Positions 1 to 8,400 of a stretch of 20,324 nt of DNA are shown here, piece by piece. The notes below the pieces were generated by a model. It did no database searches. It was not told where the DNA came from and saw only the letters and a program-made list of their open reading frames with translations. The stretch lies in NCBI GenBank assembly GCA_934097015.1, contig CAKONF010000021.1, positions 1 to 20,324 on the forward strand, given 5' to 3'. Every line of letters begins with the position of its first letter. Positions within the stretch are counted from its first letter, which is position 1. The stretch is from an uncultured Bacilli bacterium (GTDB taxonomy: Bacteria; Bacillota_I; Bacilli_A; RF39; UBA660). The position numbers were made by a program, and so were the translations under genes.

Positions 1-76
1 GCCCGTTGGTGAAGTGGTTCAACACACATGCCTTTCACGCATGCATTCATGGGTTCAAATCCCGTACGGGTCACCA
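1..76 (+). tRNA. tRNA-Glu (TTC), missing its first base
   Basis: The cloverleaf can be drawn by eye. The anticodon stem CATGC/GCATG encloses the loop CTTTCAC, giving anticodon TTC for glutamate. The T arm is ATGGG-TTCAAAT-CCCGT. The 3' acceptor strand ACGGGTC is followed by A and an encoded CCA. The 5' strand in the window begins GCCCGT, one base short of the seven needed, so the first base (expected G) lies just outside the window. A hairpin with a T-tract follows directly, so this gene ends its own transcription unit. Confidence 0.93.
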
Positions 77-87
77 AAAATGTTATC

Positions 88-113
88 AAAATTCAGTTTC
101 CTGGATTTTTTTT
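88..113 (+). terminator. Intrinsic terminator after tRNA-Glu
   Basis: AAAATTCAG (88-96) pairs with CTGGATTTT (101-109) over nine positions with one T-G wobble, around a TTTC loop, and is followed by more T residues to 113. It begins 12 bases after the encoded CCA of tRNA-Glu and ends that unit before the promoter of the next tRNA pair. Confidence 0.75.
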
Positions 114-133
114 ATAAAATTTGCAAAAAAATA

Positions 134-163
134 TTGACGTTACTCTTTTATTTATGGTATTAT
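134..163 (+). promoter_or_regulatory. Sigma-A-type promoter of the tRNA-CAT/tRNA-Leu unit
   Basis: TTGACG (134-139) is five of six to the consensus -35 box. After an 18-base spacer comes TATTAT (158-163), preceded by TG at 155-156, an extended -10 arrangement. The first mature tRNA base is 24 bases downstream at 187, a normal leader for a stable RNA operon. This is the best -35 match I found in the window. Confidence 0.75.
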
Positions 164-186
164 TAAAGAGCAATGGCGGAACAAAC

Positions 187-263
187 GGATCTTTAGCTCA
201 GTTGGTTAGAGCATCCGGCTCATAACCGGGCGGTCGTAGGTTCGAGTCCTACAAGATCCACCA
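187..263 (+). tRNA. tRNA with anticodon CAT (elongator Met or lysidine-modified Ile2)
   Basis: The acceptor strands GGATCTT and AAGATCC pair fully and the gene ends with encoded ACCA. The D arm contains the typical AGCTCAGTTGGTTAGAGC. The anticodon stem TCCGG/CCGGG holds the loop CTCATAA, so the anticodon is CAT. The T arm is GTAGG-TTCGAGT-CCTAC. The first acceptor pair is formed, which excludes an initiator of the usual type. Whether it is elongator methionine or the CAT isoleucine tRNA that TilS modifies cannot be decided by eye. Confidence 0.93.
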
Positions 264-273
264 TTTTTTTATT

Positions 274-358
274 GCGGGTATGGCGGAACTGGCAGACGCG
301 CTAGACTTAGGATCTAGTGGATTACTCCGTGCAGGTTCAAGTCCTGTTACCCGCACCA
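274..358 (+). tRNA. tRNA-Leu (TAG)
   Basis: This is an 85-base class II tRNA with encoded CCA. The acceptor strands GCGGGTA and TACCCGC pair fully. The anticodon stem CTAGA/TCTAG encloses CTTAGGA, giving anticodon TAG for leucine. The long variable arm around TGGATTACTCCGT and the T arm CAGG-TTCAAGT-CCTG fit tRNA-Leu. It lies 10 bases after the CAT tRNA and shares its promoter. Its 3' end borders the gene-poor stretch at 425-2416, a common setting for integration, but I see no duplicated 3' end that would prove an attachment site. Confidence 0.94.
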
Positions 359-398
359 CTAGAGAATCTGTTCGAACTATTCGAACTTTTATATATAG

Positions 399-424
399 AA
401 ATCAATCGAAATGATTGATTTTTT
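399..424 (+). terminator. Intrinsic terminator of the tRNA-CAT/tRNA-Leu unit
   Basis: AAATCAATC (399-407) and GATTGATTT (413-421) form a nine-base-pair stem around the GAAAT loop, followed by T residues to 424. Just upstream are two near-tandem copies of TTCGAACT (371-378 and 380-387). Confidence 0.8.
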
Positions 425-561
425 CGTTTAGAAAAAAATCATAAAAAAGAATGGTGTCTATTGTAATCATTATCAAGAAAGAAATTGATATAGAAGAATC
501 TTAGGTGGTAAAGCAATAACAAAAAAAATGATAATTCTTACTTTTACTATTATTGTAATGA
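425..561. other. Stretch with no intact gene between the tRNA array and a coding remnant
   Basis: All three forward frames carry stops and no reverse open frame of interest is visible. Short readable pieces shift frame, for example ILGGKAITKK at about 500-530. The stretch may therefore be the decayed 5' part of the coding remnant that follows, but this is a weak inference. No tRNA, promoter with both boxes, or clear hairpin is visible here. Confidence 0.4.
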
Positions 562-897
562 CCAGATAGACCTGTTAGTAGAATTCAATTTAAAGCAGAA
601 GATTATAAAATTACACATACTTATGATAAAATGACTGAAGAAGAGGCACAAGATAAAACTTTTATAGTATATCCATTTACTACGCATAATGATGAAGAAG
701 TTCAAAAAGTTATTGAAAAAATTAAACAATCTCGTGTTGATAGTTCTACAAAAACAAATTCAGAGTCATTACAAGAACAATATATATTTGAACAAACATA
801 TATTCCAGTAAAAACTGAAGAAGTTCAAATTGAAGAACAACAAGGACCTATTTTGAAAAAAACATTAAATCCAAAAATAAATAAAAATACAAAGTAG
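562..897 (+). pseudogene. Probable 3' remnant of a decayed gene, function unknown
   Basis: An open frame runs from just after two adjacent stops (TAA TGA, 556-561) to TAG at 895-897. The first ATG is at 631 and would give 88 residues, but no Shine-Dalgarno sequence precedes it. The frame upstream of the ATG also reads like protein (PDRPVSRIQFKAEDYKITHT), so translation probably once began further upstream. The product is hydrophilic and rich in Glu, Lys and Gln, with a segment VQKVIEKIKQS. I do not recognise the family. A proper terminator overlaps its stop codon, which says that a real transcript once ended here. It could instead be a short functional gene starting at 631. Confidence 0.4.
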
Positions 898-921
898 CAT
901 GAAATTTTTGCTACTTTTTTC
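892..921 (+). terminator. Intrinsic terminator at the end of the coding remnant
   Basis: AAGTAGCA (892-899) and TGCTACTT (909-916) form an eight-base-pair stem, followed by a T-tract to 920. The TAG stop of the upstream frame lies inside the left arm. Confidence 0.75.
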
Positions 922-1112
922 TATTCTGTGGTAATATGAATGTAATGATTGATATAAATAAATCCTTTTATGCGAAAGAGTTGTAAACCACTTCGTCGTT
1001 CGCACCACATTAATAAAATAGTCAACAATTGACACACTAACATTATATTCTTCAGCTAAACTATCTTTGTGACTTCTTTTTTCTTTTGCTATATATAACT
1101 TAATTTTAACAT
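922..1112. other. Intergenic stretch without a supported gene
   Basis: On the minus strand a frame reads KIKLYIAKEKRSHKDSLAEEY followed by NVSVSIVDYF, loosely like the helix-turn-helix start of a transposase or small regulator. It has no start codon with a ribosome binding site and the upstream terminator runs into it. Near 1021-1033 there is a palindrome, GTCAACAATTGAC. I cannot support a gene here; a relic of a mobile element is possible. Confidence 0.3.
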
Positions 1113-1146
1113 ATAAAAAACTCGTTTCTTTTATGTTAAAGAAACG
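1113..1146 (-). terminator. Intrinsic terminator of the 1166-1708 gene
   Basis: CGTTTCTTT (1123-1131) and AAAGAAACG (1138-1146) form a perfect nine-base-pair stem with a six-base loop. Read on the minus strand, the hairpin is followed by AG and a run of T. It lies 20 bases after the stop codon of the gene. Confidence 0.8.
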
Positions 1147-1165
1147 GTGTTCAAATCTATACTAG

Positions 1166-1708
1166 TCATCTTTTTCCTTTATTTTGTGGCTTATTTGTAC
1201 TATGACACATTGGAATTCGTTCACTTCCTGTTAGTGCTTCTAATCTGCATTCTCCAAGAACTTCTGCATTTTCTAAATCTCTGGTAGCAAAATCCAACAT
1301 CTTTAATGCATTTGGATTTTGTAAAATTTCTGCAAGACTTGTGTGTTCTTTTGTTTCCATATCAAGCCCAAAATTTGCACTTGCACTTAATCCACCAAAA
1401 GTTTGTGGAGCAAAATTTGCAACAATAAACTCTTTATCAGCTGGTGGTGCATAAACTGTTATTTTATCTATTGAAAAAGATTTATCTTTTTCTGTAAAAC
1501 TAAAACTTAAAGTAATGCATCCTGATTGAGGAAAACCATATTGTACTTGATAATCATATATTCCATTTTGCAAGTTTTCATCATTACATATCTGGTCAAT
1601 ACTAAAATGTTGGTTTGAATCTAAAGCAATTTCTTTTCCATAATACTTGAATGATTTTCTCCAAAAATCAGTTATTTTTTCTCGCATTTGTTTTATTTTA
1701 TCTTCCAT
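1166..1708 (-). CDS. Orphan hypothetical protein, 180 residues
   Basis: I do not recognise this protein. It has no signal peptide and no membrane segment, so it is probably cytoplasmic. Residues 1-30 look helical and charged, and the middle (about 52-100) alternates in the manner of beta strands (ITLSFSF, FSIDKITVYAPP). The C-terminal part has an Ala/Leu-rich helix (HTSLAEILQNPNALKML) and ends in a basic, polar tail. The start is well supported: GGGAGG lies six bases before ATG, and an extended -10 box lies further upstream. The gene stands alone with its own promoter and terminator. Its codon choice is less AT-driven than that of its neighbours, with many GCA, CCA and CTT codons, and it ends in TGA. 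Together with the tRNA-flanked location this suggests recent acquisition, which is inference. Confidence 0.75.
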   Translation of the reverse strand: MEDKIKQMREKITDFWRKSFKYYGKEIALDSNQHFSIDQICNDENLQNGIYDYQVQYGFPQSGCITLSFSFTEKDKSFSIDKITVYAPPADKEFIVANFAPQTFGGLSASANFGLDMETKEHTSLAEILQNPNALKMLDFATRDLENAEVLGECRLEALTGSERIPMCHSTNKPQNKGKR

Positions 1709-1729
1709 ACAAATCCTCCCTATAATTTC

Positions 1730-1738
1730 ATTATAACA
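1730..1738 (-). promoter_or_regulatory. Extended -10 box of the 1166-1708 gene
   Basis: On the minus strand the sequence reads TGTTATAAT, an extended -10 element with a perfect TATAAT (1735 down to 1730). The ribosome binding site and ATG lie about 20 bases downstream. No convincing -35 box is at the right distance; TTGAAT lies 20 bases upstream of the -10. Confidence 0.55.
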
Positions 1739-1915
1739 TAAATTTTATAAAAAAAATTCAACAAATAATATTTTTTAAAAAAATTTGATGTAAAAGTATC
1801 ATAAAAAGAAATCAATATCTTTTAGAAAATTAACGAGAAAAATATATCGATATTATAAAAAAAGACAATTTTGATTTTATCCATATAATCATCTTAGTAT
1901 AATTTATTTATTTTT

Positions 1916-2416
1916 CTAACATTCCTTTTTTAGTGCATAAGTCTTTACATCAACTTTATTTAATCTATAATATAATTGTTGTAAAACATATAAAGGTACT
2001 TTATTATCTACATAAGCTAAAATATTTTTATCAAATTTATGTAAAGGTATTAAATATGCTTCATGTGGCTTATGGTTTTTATCATTTGACACGAATTCAT
2101 TGTATTTTATTTTAGATACACTTAATTTGTGATAAAGAATGTTATTATTAAAAATATCTATCAAAGTACTTTCATAACCTTCTGTTAATTTATAAGATAT
2201 ATAGCCTATATCTTTCACAATAGTATTACGTATATCATACCTAACTATATTGTATGTACCAATGTAAGGATCATACCATATATAAACATTAGTAATATCT
2301 ATAGCGGGTTGTAGTTTATTTAATTCATTTTTAATAAAAGATAGTTCATTTTTTTCTTTTATTAATTCTTGTTTTAATTCTTCTAATTTCTTCATTTGTT
2401 TCTTAAATCTAAACAT
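1916..2416 (-). CDS. Orphan hypothetical protein with N-terminal coiled coil, 166 residues
   Basis: I do not recognise the family. The first 40 residues are a Lys/Glu/Leu-rich helix likely to form a coiled coil (KKLEELKQELIKEKNELSF). The rest is a compact, tyrosine-rich domain with several predicted strands (ITNVYIWYDPYIGTYNIVRYD). There is no signal peptide or membrane span. The open frame extends to 2449, but GAAAGGAAG sits seven bases before the ATG at 2416, so I place the start there. It is divergent from the sortase gene and separated from its minus-strand neighbours, so it is probably a single-gene unit. AT-rich codon use matches the core genes better than the 1166-1708 gene does. Function is unknown. 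Confidence 0.7.
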   Translation of the reverse strand: MFRFKKQMKKLEELKQELIKEKNELSFIKNELNKLQPAIDITNVYIWYDPYIGTYNIVRYDIRNTIVKDIGYISYKLTEGYESTLIDIFNNNILYHKLSVSKIKYNEFVSNDKNHKPHEAYLIPLHKFDKNILAYVDNKVPLYVLQQLYYRLNKVDVKTYALKKEC

Positions 2417-2544
2417 ATAAAAACTTCCTTTCACTAAGTATTTTAACATAATAGTATAAGTTTTAAAAGGTTTTAAAGTTGTATTTTTTTACTAAATATG
2501 CTAACATTATAAATGTAAAATAATAATAGAAAGTAAGTGATGAA

Positions 2545-4179
2545 ATGAAAAATATATTAATAAAAATAAATTCTACATTACTTACTATAAGTCTAGTTAA
2601 TAAACGTGATAATAAAAACTTAAATAACACTAATATAATAGATACAAAAGAATTATTATTTTCTTATGAATATATTAGAGATAATATAGAATTAGTTAGC
2701 AGTTTCATAAATACCATTATATTAAAAAATAAAGTTGATAAAGTTAGAGTTAATAATATAGAACTAACTACTCTAACACTAGATTTAATACATAATTCTA
2801 CTACTATAAAAAAATTACTAATTAGTGAAGATAAAATAATAAATTATGATATATTTATGAAATTACTCGATAATAATAATTTAGAATATATAAATTGTTA
2901 TGATATACCACCCTATTTATTAGATAGAATAGATATTAATAAAAATATTAAAATAGAAGTTAGAAGTGAAATATTTTTTGTAAGTAAATTTATGGAAGAT
3001 AATAAACTTTATAACTATTCTGATATATATTATAAAAAGAAAATTATTATAAGTAAAAATTTTGATAAAAGAGAAATTGATGATTTTAGAACATTTATTA
3101 AAATAAATAAATATTTAAAAGAAGTACATATTAAAAATTATACTAATGATTTAATATATGGTATTATTGATACATTTAAAGAATATAACTTAAAAGATAA
3201 GATTATAGTATTTTATGAAAACAATAATGTAGATGTTATAGTTAATTCTATAAATTATTTAAAAGAAATATATAAAGATTATTTAGAATTTGCAAATATA
3301 GATTTTAAAATAGTTTATTCAGAAAATTATAAAAGAAAGAATTTTGTAAAGCAATTAAATTTTATTACTTTAAAATATACATGTTTTGTTATTTTAATTG
3401 GTGCAATTATTTTTGCTAGTATGGATTATTATAATAATTATAAGAGTGAACATAATGTTAAAAATATAAGTGATAAATTAACTAATATTTTAGATGATTA
3501 TAAAAATGAAAACGTTCAACAACAACCAGATATTGAATATATAGATACCGAAGAAAATGAGGAAGAAAATAGTAATTCAAATAATTATACTACTTCACCT
3601 AGCTCATATTATACAAAATATAATCAAATATTTGATGAGCTGACTAGTATCAATGATGAAACTATTGGATGGTTAACAGTAAATAATACTAAAGTAAATT
3701 ATCCTGTAGTACAACATACTGATAATGATTATTATTTAAAAAGAGATTTTAATAAGAAAAATAATTCATATGGTTGGATATATATGGATTATAGAAATAA
3801 TATTTATAATTTAAGTAATAATACTATAATTTGGGGACATAATTTAAGAAATGGAATGATGTTTGGTACTTTAAGGTATGCTACTAATGAATCTTGGTAT
3901 AAAAATCCTGATAATCAAATAATAACATTTAATACAAAGGTAAAAAATATGAAATGGAAAATTTTTTCTATATATAAAATACCTGTAACGAATGATTATT
4001 TATATGCTAACTTTGGTGATTTAAATGAATTTCAATCATTTTTAGATATGATACGAGGTAGAAGTATGTATGATTTTGGAGTAAACGTTTCTAAAGAGGA
4101 TCATATTTTAACATTATCTACTTGTGGACCAACGAGTGCAACAAGATTAGTTATTCATGCGGTTTTAGTTAATGAATAA
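2545..4179 (+). CDS. Class B sortase with a 270-residue N-terminal extension
   Basis: The C-terminal part (about 355-544) is a class B sortase, a membrane-bound transpeptidase that joins surface proteins to the cell wall. All catalytic residues are present: His432 in WGHNLRN, Cys527 in LSTCGPT, and Arg534 in ATRLVIHAV. The fold markers IGWLTV, NYPVVQ, YGWIYMDYRN and IIWGH are in the family order. One membrane span lies at about 274-293, followed by an acidic, Asn/Ser-rich linker (about 325-355). The first 270 residues are unlike the short cytoplasmic tail normally found before a SrtB anchor. They form an Asn/Ile/Lys-rich, soluble-looking region with repeated strand-helix patterns that I do not recognise, presumably inside the cell. 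The ribosome binding site is weak (GTGATG). No substrate gene with a recognisable sorting signal is visible in the window. Assignment to sortase is firm; the role of the N-terminal part is unknown. Confidence 0.92.
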   Translation: MKNILIKINSTLLTISLVNKRDNKNLNNTNIIDTKELLFSYEYIRDNIELVSSFINTIILKNKVDKVRVNNIELTTLTLDLIHNSTTIKKLLISEDKIINYDIFMKLLDNNNLEYINCYDIPPYLLDRIDINKNIKIEVRSEIFFVSKFMEDNKLYNYSDIYYKKKIIISKNFDKREIDDFRTFIKINKYLKEVHIKNYTNDLIYGIIDTFKEYNLKDKIIVFYENNNVDVIVNSINYLKEIYKDYLEFANIDFKIVYSENYKRKNFVKQLNFITLKYTCFVILIGAIIFASMDYYNNYKSEHNVKNISDKLTNILDDYKNENVQQQPDIEYIDTEENEEENSNSNNYTTSPSSYYTKYNQIFDELTSINDETIGWLTVNNTKVNYPVVQHTDNDYYLKRDFNKKNNSYGWIYMDYRNNIYNLSNNTIIWGHNLRNGMMFGTLRYATNESWYKNPDNQIITFNTKVKNMKWKIFSIYKIPVTNDYLYANFGDLNEFQSFLDMIRGRSMYDFGVNVSKEDHILTLSTCGPTSATRLVIHAVLVNE

Positions 4180-4187
4180 CTTTTTTT
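4167..4187 (+). terminator. Possible weak terminator after the sortase gene
   Basis: AGTTA (4167-4171) and TAACT (4177-4181) can pair around ATGAA, followed by seven T residues. The stem is only five pairs and overlaps the sortase stop codon. The convergent minus-strand gene ends six bases further on. Confidence 0.35.
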
Positions 4188-4509
4188 AATGAAATAATTT
4201 ATTTAGTATTTTTCCTATATTTTTAAAGCCTTTATTTATTATCGTATCTATACCAGTGGATAAATGATATCCGAAGTTGCTATAATTATTTTTATAATCT
4301 GTTTCATCTCTTACATATTCTTTTATATCTATGTATTTTCCATTTTTTATATCTGTTTCAAATTCCTTCATTTTTTCATCTGTAATTATTTTATTTTTGC
4401 TAGAAATGTTATAGTATCCTAAATCGTCCATTATGTATAGTGCAAAATATATTATAAACAAAATTAATAATACTTTTAAGAATATATTCTTTTTTTTCTT
4501 TTCTTCCAT
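4186..4509 (-). CDS. Small single-span membrane protein downstream of the SpoIIP-like gene, 107 residues
   Basis: The protein begins with a Lys-rich stretch (MEEKKKKN), followed by one hydrophobic span at about residues 9-27, and then an 80-residue polar part. The positive-inside rule would place that part outside the membrane. The polar part contains KNGKYIDIKEYVRDETDY and ends in an amphipathic helix (TIINKGFKNIGKILNKLF). I do not recognise the family. An open frame from GTG at 4518 exists, but AGGTGA lies five bases before the ATG at 4509, one base after the stop of the SpoIIP-like gene, so I use that ATG. The tight coupling suggests it works with the wall hydrolase, for example as a membrane partner; this is inference from position alone. 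Confidence 0.7.
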   Translation of the reverse strand: MEEKKKKNIFLKVLLILFIIYFALYIMDDLGYYNISSKNKIITDEKMKEFETDIKNGKYIDIKEYVRDETDYKNNYSNFGYHLSTGIDTIINKGFKNIGKILNKLFH

Positions 4510-4510
4510 A

Positions 4511-5377
4511 TTATTCACCTAAATAATTCTTAATTGCAAGTGCTAAAACATTCAATGTATTTGATACGCTTTCATAAGTGCTTTCTGGTCCACCTATTTC
4601 TATCAAAACACAATTTTTATTAAAATCTTGATTATATACACTATTTTTTCTAGTAAATATTCCTCTTGAAATATCTTTATTAATTTTTTCTATTTCATTT
4701 ACTAACTTAGTTGCTACATTTAGATTATCTTCGTAATCGTAATTATTTCCCATTACAAACATTATTTTTGCATAGTCTTTATCATTTACTGTAATATTGC
4801 TTAAATTATAATTTATACTATCTCTATGTAAATCAATATATAAATCCAAATCATTTCTACCTAAATTATTTAACCAGTATTTGCTAACTTTATAAGCATT
4901 ATTGTAATTAACTCCTAATTTATTCATATCTGTTTTTAAATCACTATTTTCTACTATTACACCAATATTATATTGTTTTAATAAATCTTTTAGAATATAA
5001 GATGCTGTATGTACCGTTGGAGTTAAATTATAATTTTCTATTGTTTTATATTCTTCTGTTTGATGCGTATTATAGATATATATTCTTGGATTCAGTTCTT
5101 TTTCTTCTTTATTATCTTGTTTAAATATGACTTTATCAAATTTAATTTTTTCAAAATCTGTTAAACCTATATTTAATAAATATTCTCCATTTAAATTAAT
5201 ATTTTTAAAAGATAATTCATTCACACTTGTATTTTTTAATAAGTTTATGAATTTTATATTTTTAAATATGTTTAATCTACTAATAATAAATGAAAATGAA
5301 AAAGATATTAAAAGTAATAATATTATTTTTTTTAATTTAATATTGTTATTTTTTTTGCTTTTAAATATCTTTTTCAT
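4511..5377 (-). CDS. SpoIIP-like N-acetylmuramoyl-L-alanine amidase, membrane-anchored
   Basis: The protein has a short basic cytoplasmic tail, a membrane span at about 17-33, a spacer, and a catalytic domain at about 95-285. The domain shows SpoIIP family marks: YNTHQTEEY with His105, YIDLHRDS with His184, VYNQDF, and IEIGGPESTYE with Glu260. In endospore formers SpoIIP cuts peptidoglycan during engulfment, working with SpoIID and SpoIIM. The His and Glu residues are likely zinc ligands or catalytic by family knowledge. At 288 residues it is shorter than Bacillus SpoIIP (about 400), mainly in the N-terminal spacer. GGTGA sits five bases before the ATG at 5377, which supports that start over the ATG at 5389. 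It follows polC by 55 bases. No other sporulation gene is visible, so whether it serves sporulation or ordinary wall remodelling is open. Confidence 0.85.
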   Translation of the reverse strand: MKKIFKSKKNNNIKLKKIILLLLISFSFSFIISRLNIFKNIKFINLLKNTSVNELSFKNINLNGEYLLNIGLTDFEKIKFDKVIFKQDNKEEKELNPRIYIYNTHQTEEYKTIENYNLTPTVHTASYILKDLLKQYNIGVIVENSDLKTDMNKLGVNYNNAYKVSKYWLNNLGRNDLDLYIDLHRDSINYNLSNITVNDKDYAKIMFVMGNNYDYEDNLNVATKLVNEIEKINKDISRGIFTRKNSVYNQDFNKNCVLIEIGGPESTYESVSNTLNVLALAIKNYLGE

Positions 5378-5432
5378 ATCATTCACCATATATATAATAA
5401 TATATTGTTCTTAAAAAAATTGTTGGTTTTTG

Positions 5433-8400
5433 TTAGAATAAGCTTAATTGGCTAGATTCTGGTAAATCTTTTAGTACTCCAAGTGTTCTTAATCTTTCTA
5501 TAGCTGTTTGGTTTACTTTTCCTCTATTTTGTAAATCTTCTATACTTATAAATTTACCTTTTTTTCTTTCTTCAACTATTTGATTACAAACTTGTACTCC
5601 TAGTCCATCTAAACTTCTCCATGGTAATATTAAGCTTTTTCCATCTTCATCTATTTTGAAATATTTTGCATCACTTTTTTCTAGATTAATATTTTTAAAA
5701 CTTAAACCTCGACAAGTCATTTCAAGTGCTAAATAAAGTACATCTAAGGTATTTGATTCTTTATTTGTCATTTCAAATCCTTTATTTTGTAATTCTTCTA
5801 TTTTAGCACGTATTGCACTTTCTCCTTTTATCATAGAATCTACATCAAAGTCATCACAACGTATTGAAAAATATGCTGCATAATACCAAATTGGATGATG
5901 TACTTTAAAGTATGCTATTCTAAAAGCACTTATAACGTATGCTGCTGCATGTGCTTTTGGGAACATATATTTTATTTTTCTACAAGAATCTATAAACCAA
6001 TCTTCTATTTTTGCATCTCTCATTTCTTTTTCCCATATTTTCCATGTTTCAGGGTCTTTACTAGCTTTTCCTTTACGTACAAATTCCATTATTTTAAATG
6101 CTTTTTTAGGTTCTAGTCCATGATACATTAAGTAAACCATTATATCATCACGACACCCTATTACATCTTTAAAATCTACTATATTATTTCTAATTAAATC
6201 TTGTGCGTTTCCTAACCAAACGTCAGTACCATGAGATAAACCTGATATTTTGATTAATTCTGAGAATGTTCCTGGTTTTGTATCAACAAGCATTCCTATA
6301 ACAAATTTTGTACCGAATTCTGGTACACCAAGTGTTCCTGTTTCGCACATTATTTGTTCTTTTGTGACTCCTAAAGGTTCTGGTGATTTAAATATATTCA
6401 TAGTTGCTTTATCGTCGAGCGGAACTTTTGTCACATCCATTCCAGATAAGTCTTGCAACATACGAAGAACTGTTGGATCATCGTGTCCTAGTATATCAAG
6501 TTTTAATACATCTTGATCTATTGCATGGTAATCAAAATGTGTTGTTCTCCATGCACTAGTTGGATCATCTGCTGGGAATTGGAAAGGAGTAAAATCAAAT
6601 ACGTCCATATATCCTGGAATAACTACAATACCTCCTGGATGTTGTCCGGTAGTTCTTTTTATACCAGTACATCCTATCGCAAGTCTTTCTATTTCTACAC
6701 TTCTTAAATTTATTCCTTTTTCTTCTGTATATCCTTTTACAAAACCATATGCTGTTTTTTCAGCAACTGTACCAATCGTACCTGCTCTATAAACATTATC
6801 TACACCGAATAATACTTTAGTATATTCATGTGCGCTTGCTTGATTGTCTCCTGAAAAGTTTAAGTCAATATCTGGAACTTTATCTGCATTAAATCCTAAG
6901 AATGTTGCAAATGGCATGTCCTGTCCTGCTTTATTATATGGAATATTACAGTTAGGACACATTTTATCCGGCAAATCGAATCCACTTGAATATTCGCTAC
7001 CTAATGCTCTACCATCTTCAAAAGTAAATTCACTTTTTTTACATTTATCACAAATATAGTGTGCTGGAAGTGGATTAACTTCTGTTATACCCATCATAGT
7101 TGCTACAAATGAAGATCCAACACTACCACGAGATCCTACTAGATATCCATCATCATTTGAGTGTTTAACAAGTTTCTGTGCGATTAAATATATAACGTCA
7201 AATCCTCCACCTATTATTCCACCCAAACTTTTTTTAGTTTCTTTGTGTAACTTCTCTTCCGTTAATTCTTCTTCACTGTTTTTCTTTATATTATCTTTAG
7301 TTAATTCGTAAACCTTATCATATCCCTCTTTAATTATTTTACTTAAATCACTCATAAATTGTTTTTCAAATTCTTTATTATTTAAATTAGGATATTCTTC
7401 TTTTGTTTTATCACTAACAAGTTTTAAAATACCATCTCCATATAACTCTTGTGCTATACGTTTTTCTATATTGGTAGGAAGTGGGTCCCCATACATACTA
7501 TGTGCTTTATCAAATACTAAATTATATACTTCTGTACGTGAATCTCCCATCTTAGGTGAGAATGGAATACCACCAGTTTCAATTATAACTTCAATAATAT
7601 CTACCATATCTGCTATTTTTTTAGGATTATCAATTACTAATTCATGAGCTAAATCATCACCTAAAAATGCAAAATCATTTAACATTTCTTTTGTTGTTCT
7701 TAAGTGATTTTCCGGTATATGTGTTATATTACTTCTATTAAGCGGATGTCTTCCTCCACCTGGTACTTTTTGATTTATTATTATTTCTCTATAAATTTTA
7801 TCTTCTTTATTTAAATAATGTACGTCACTTGTTGCAACAATTATTTTTCCTTGATCTTTAGTACATTCTATTATTTTTTTTATTGTACTTTCTAATTCAT
7901 ATTCATTTTGAAAATCAGATTGATCTAGTAAGTGTGAATAGCAATCTTTTGGTTGTACTTCGACGTAGTCGTAAAAATCTATTATTGTTCTTAATTCATC
8001 TTCACTTTTACTTCTAGATTCTATAAATACTTCAGATTCATAACATCCACTACCAACTAAAATTCCATCTCTTAATTCTTCTAATTTACTTCTTAATATT
8101 CTTGGAGTTTTATATAAATACGTTGTATTAGCATAACTAATTATTTTAAATAGATTTTTTAATCCAACTTTATTTTTTACTAGTAAGTTTACATGATATG
8201 TTCTACCATATTTATGTATCTCCTTTTTATCTACTAAATTATTTAATTCATTAACATTCTCATATTTTTTACTACTTAATTTTTTTAACATTTTATATAA
8301 AACTAGTGCTGTTCCTTCTGCATCATAATCTGCTCTATGGTGTGCATCTTCAGCCCATGGAACGTTATATCTTTTAACTAATGCAGAAAGCCCATGTTTT

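Noticed and set aside
922..1158. Minus-strand transposase-like helix-turn-helix reading
   Set aside because: There is no start codon with a ribosome binding site, the terminator of the upstream gene overlaps its beginning, and the similarity is vague.
1933..2115. Plus-strand 60-residue open frame
   Set aside because: Antisense to the 1916-2416 gene, with no ribosome binding site.
5895..7059. Several plus-strand open frames of 64-88 codons
   Set aside because: All lie within polC on the other strand, have unlikely compositions (rich in Cys, Phe, Tyr or Ser) and no start signals.
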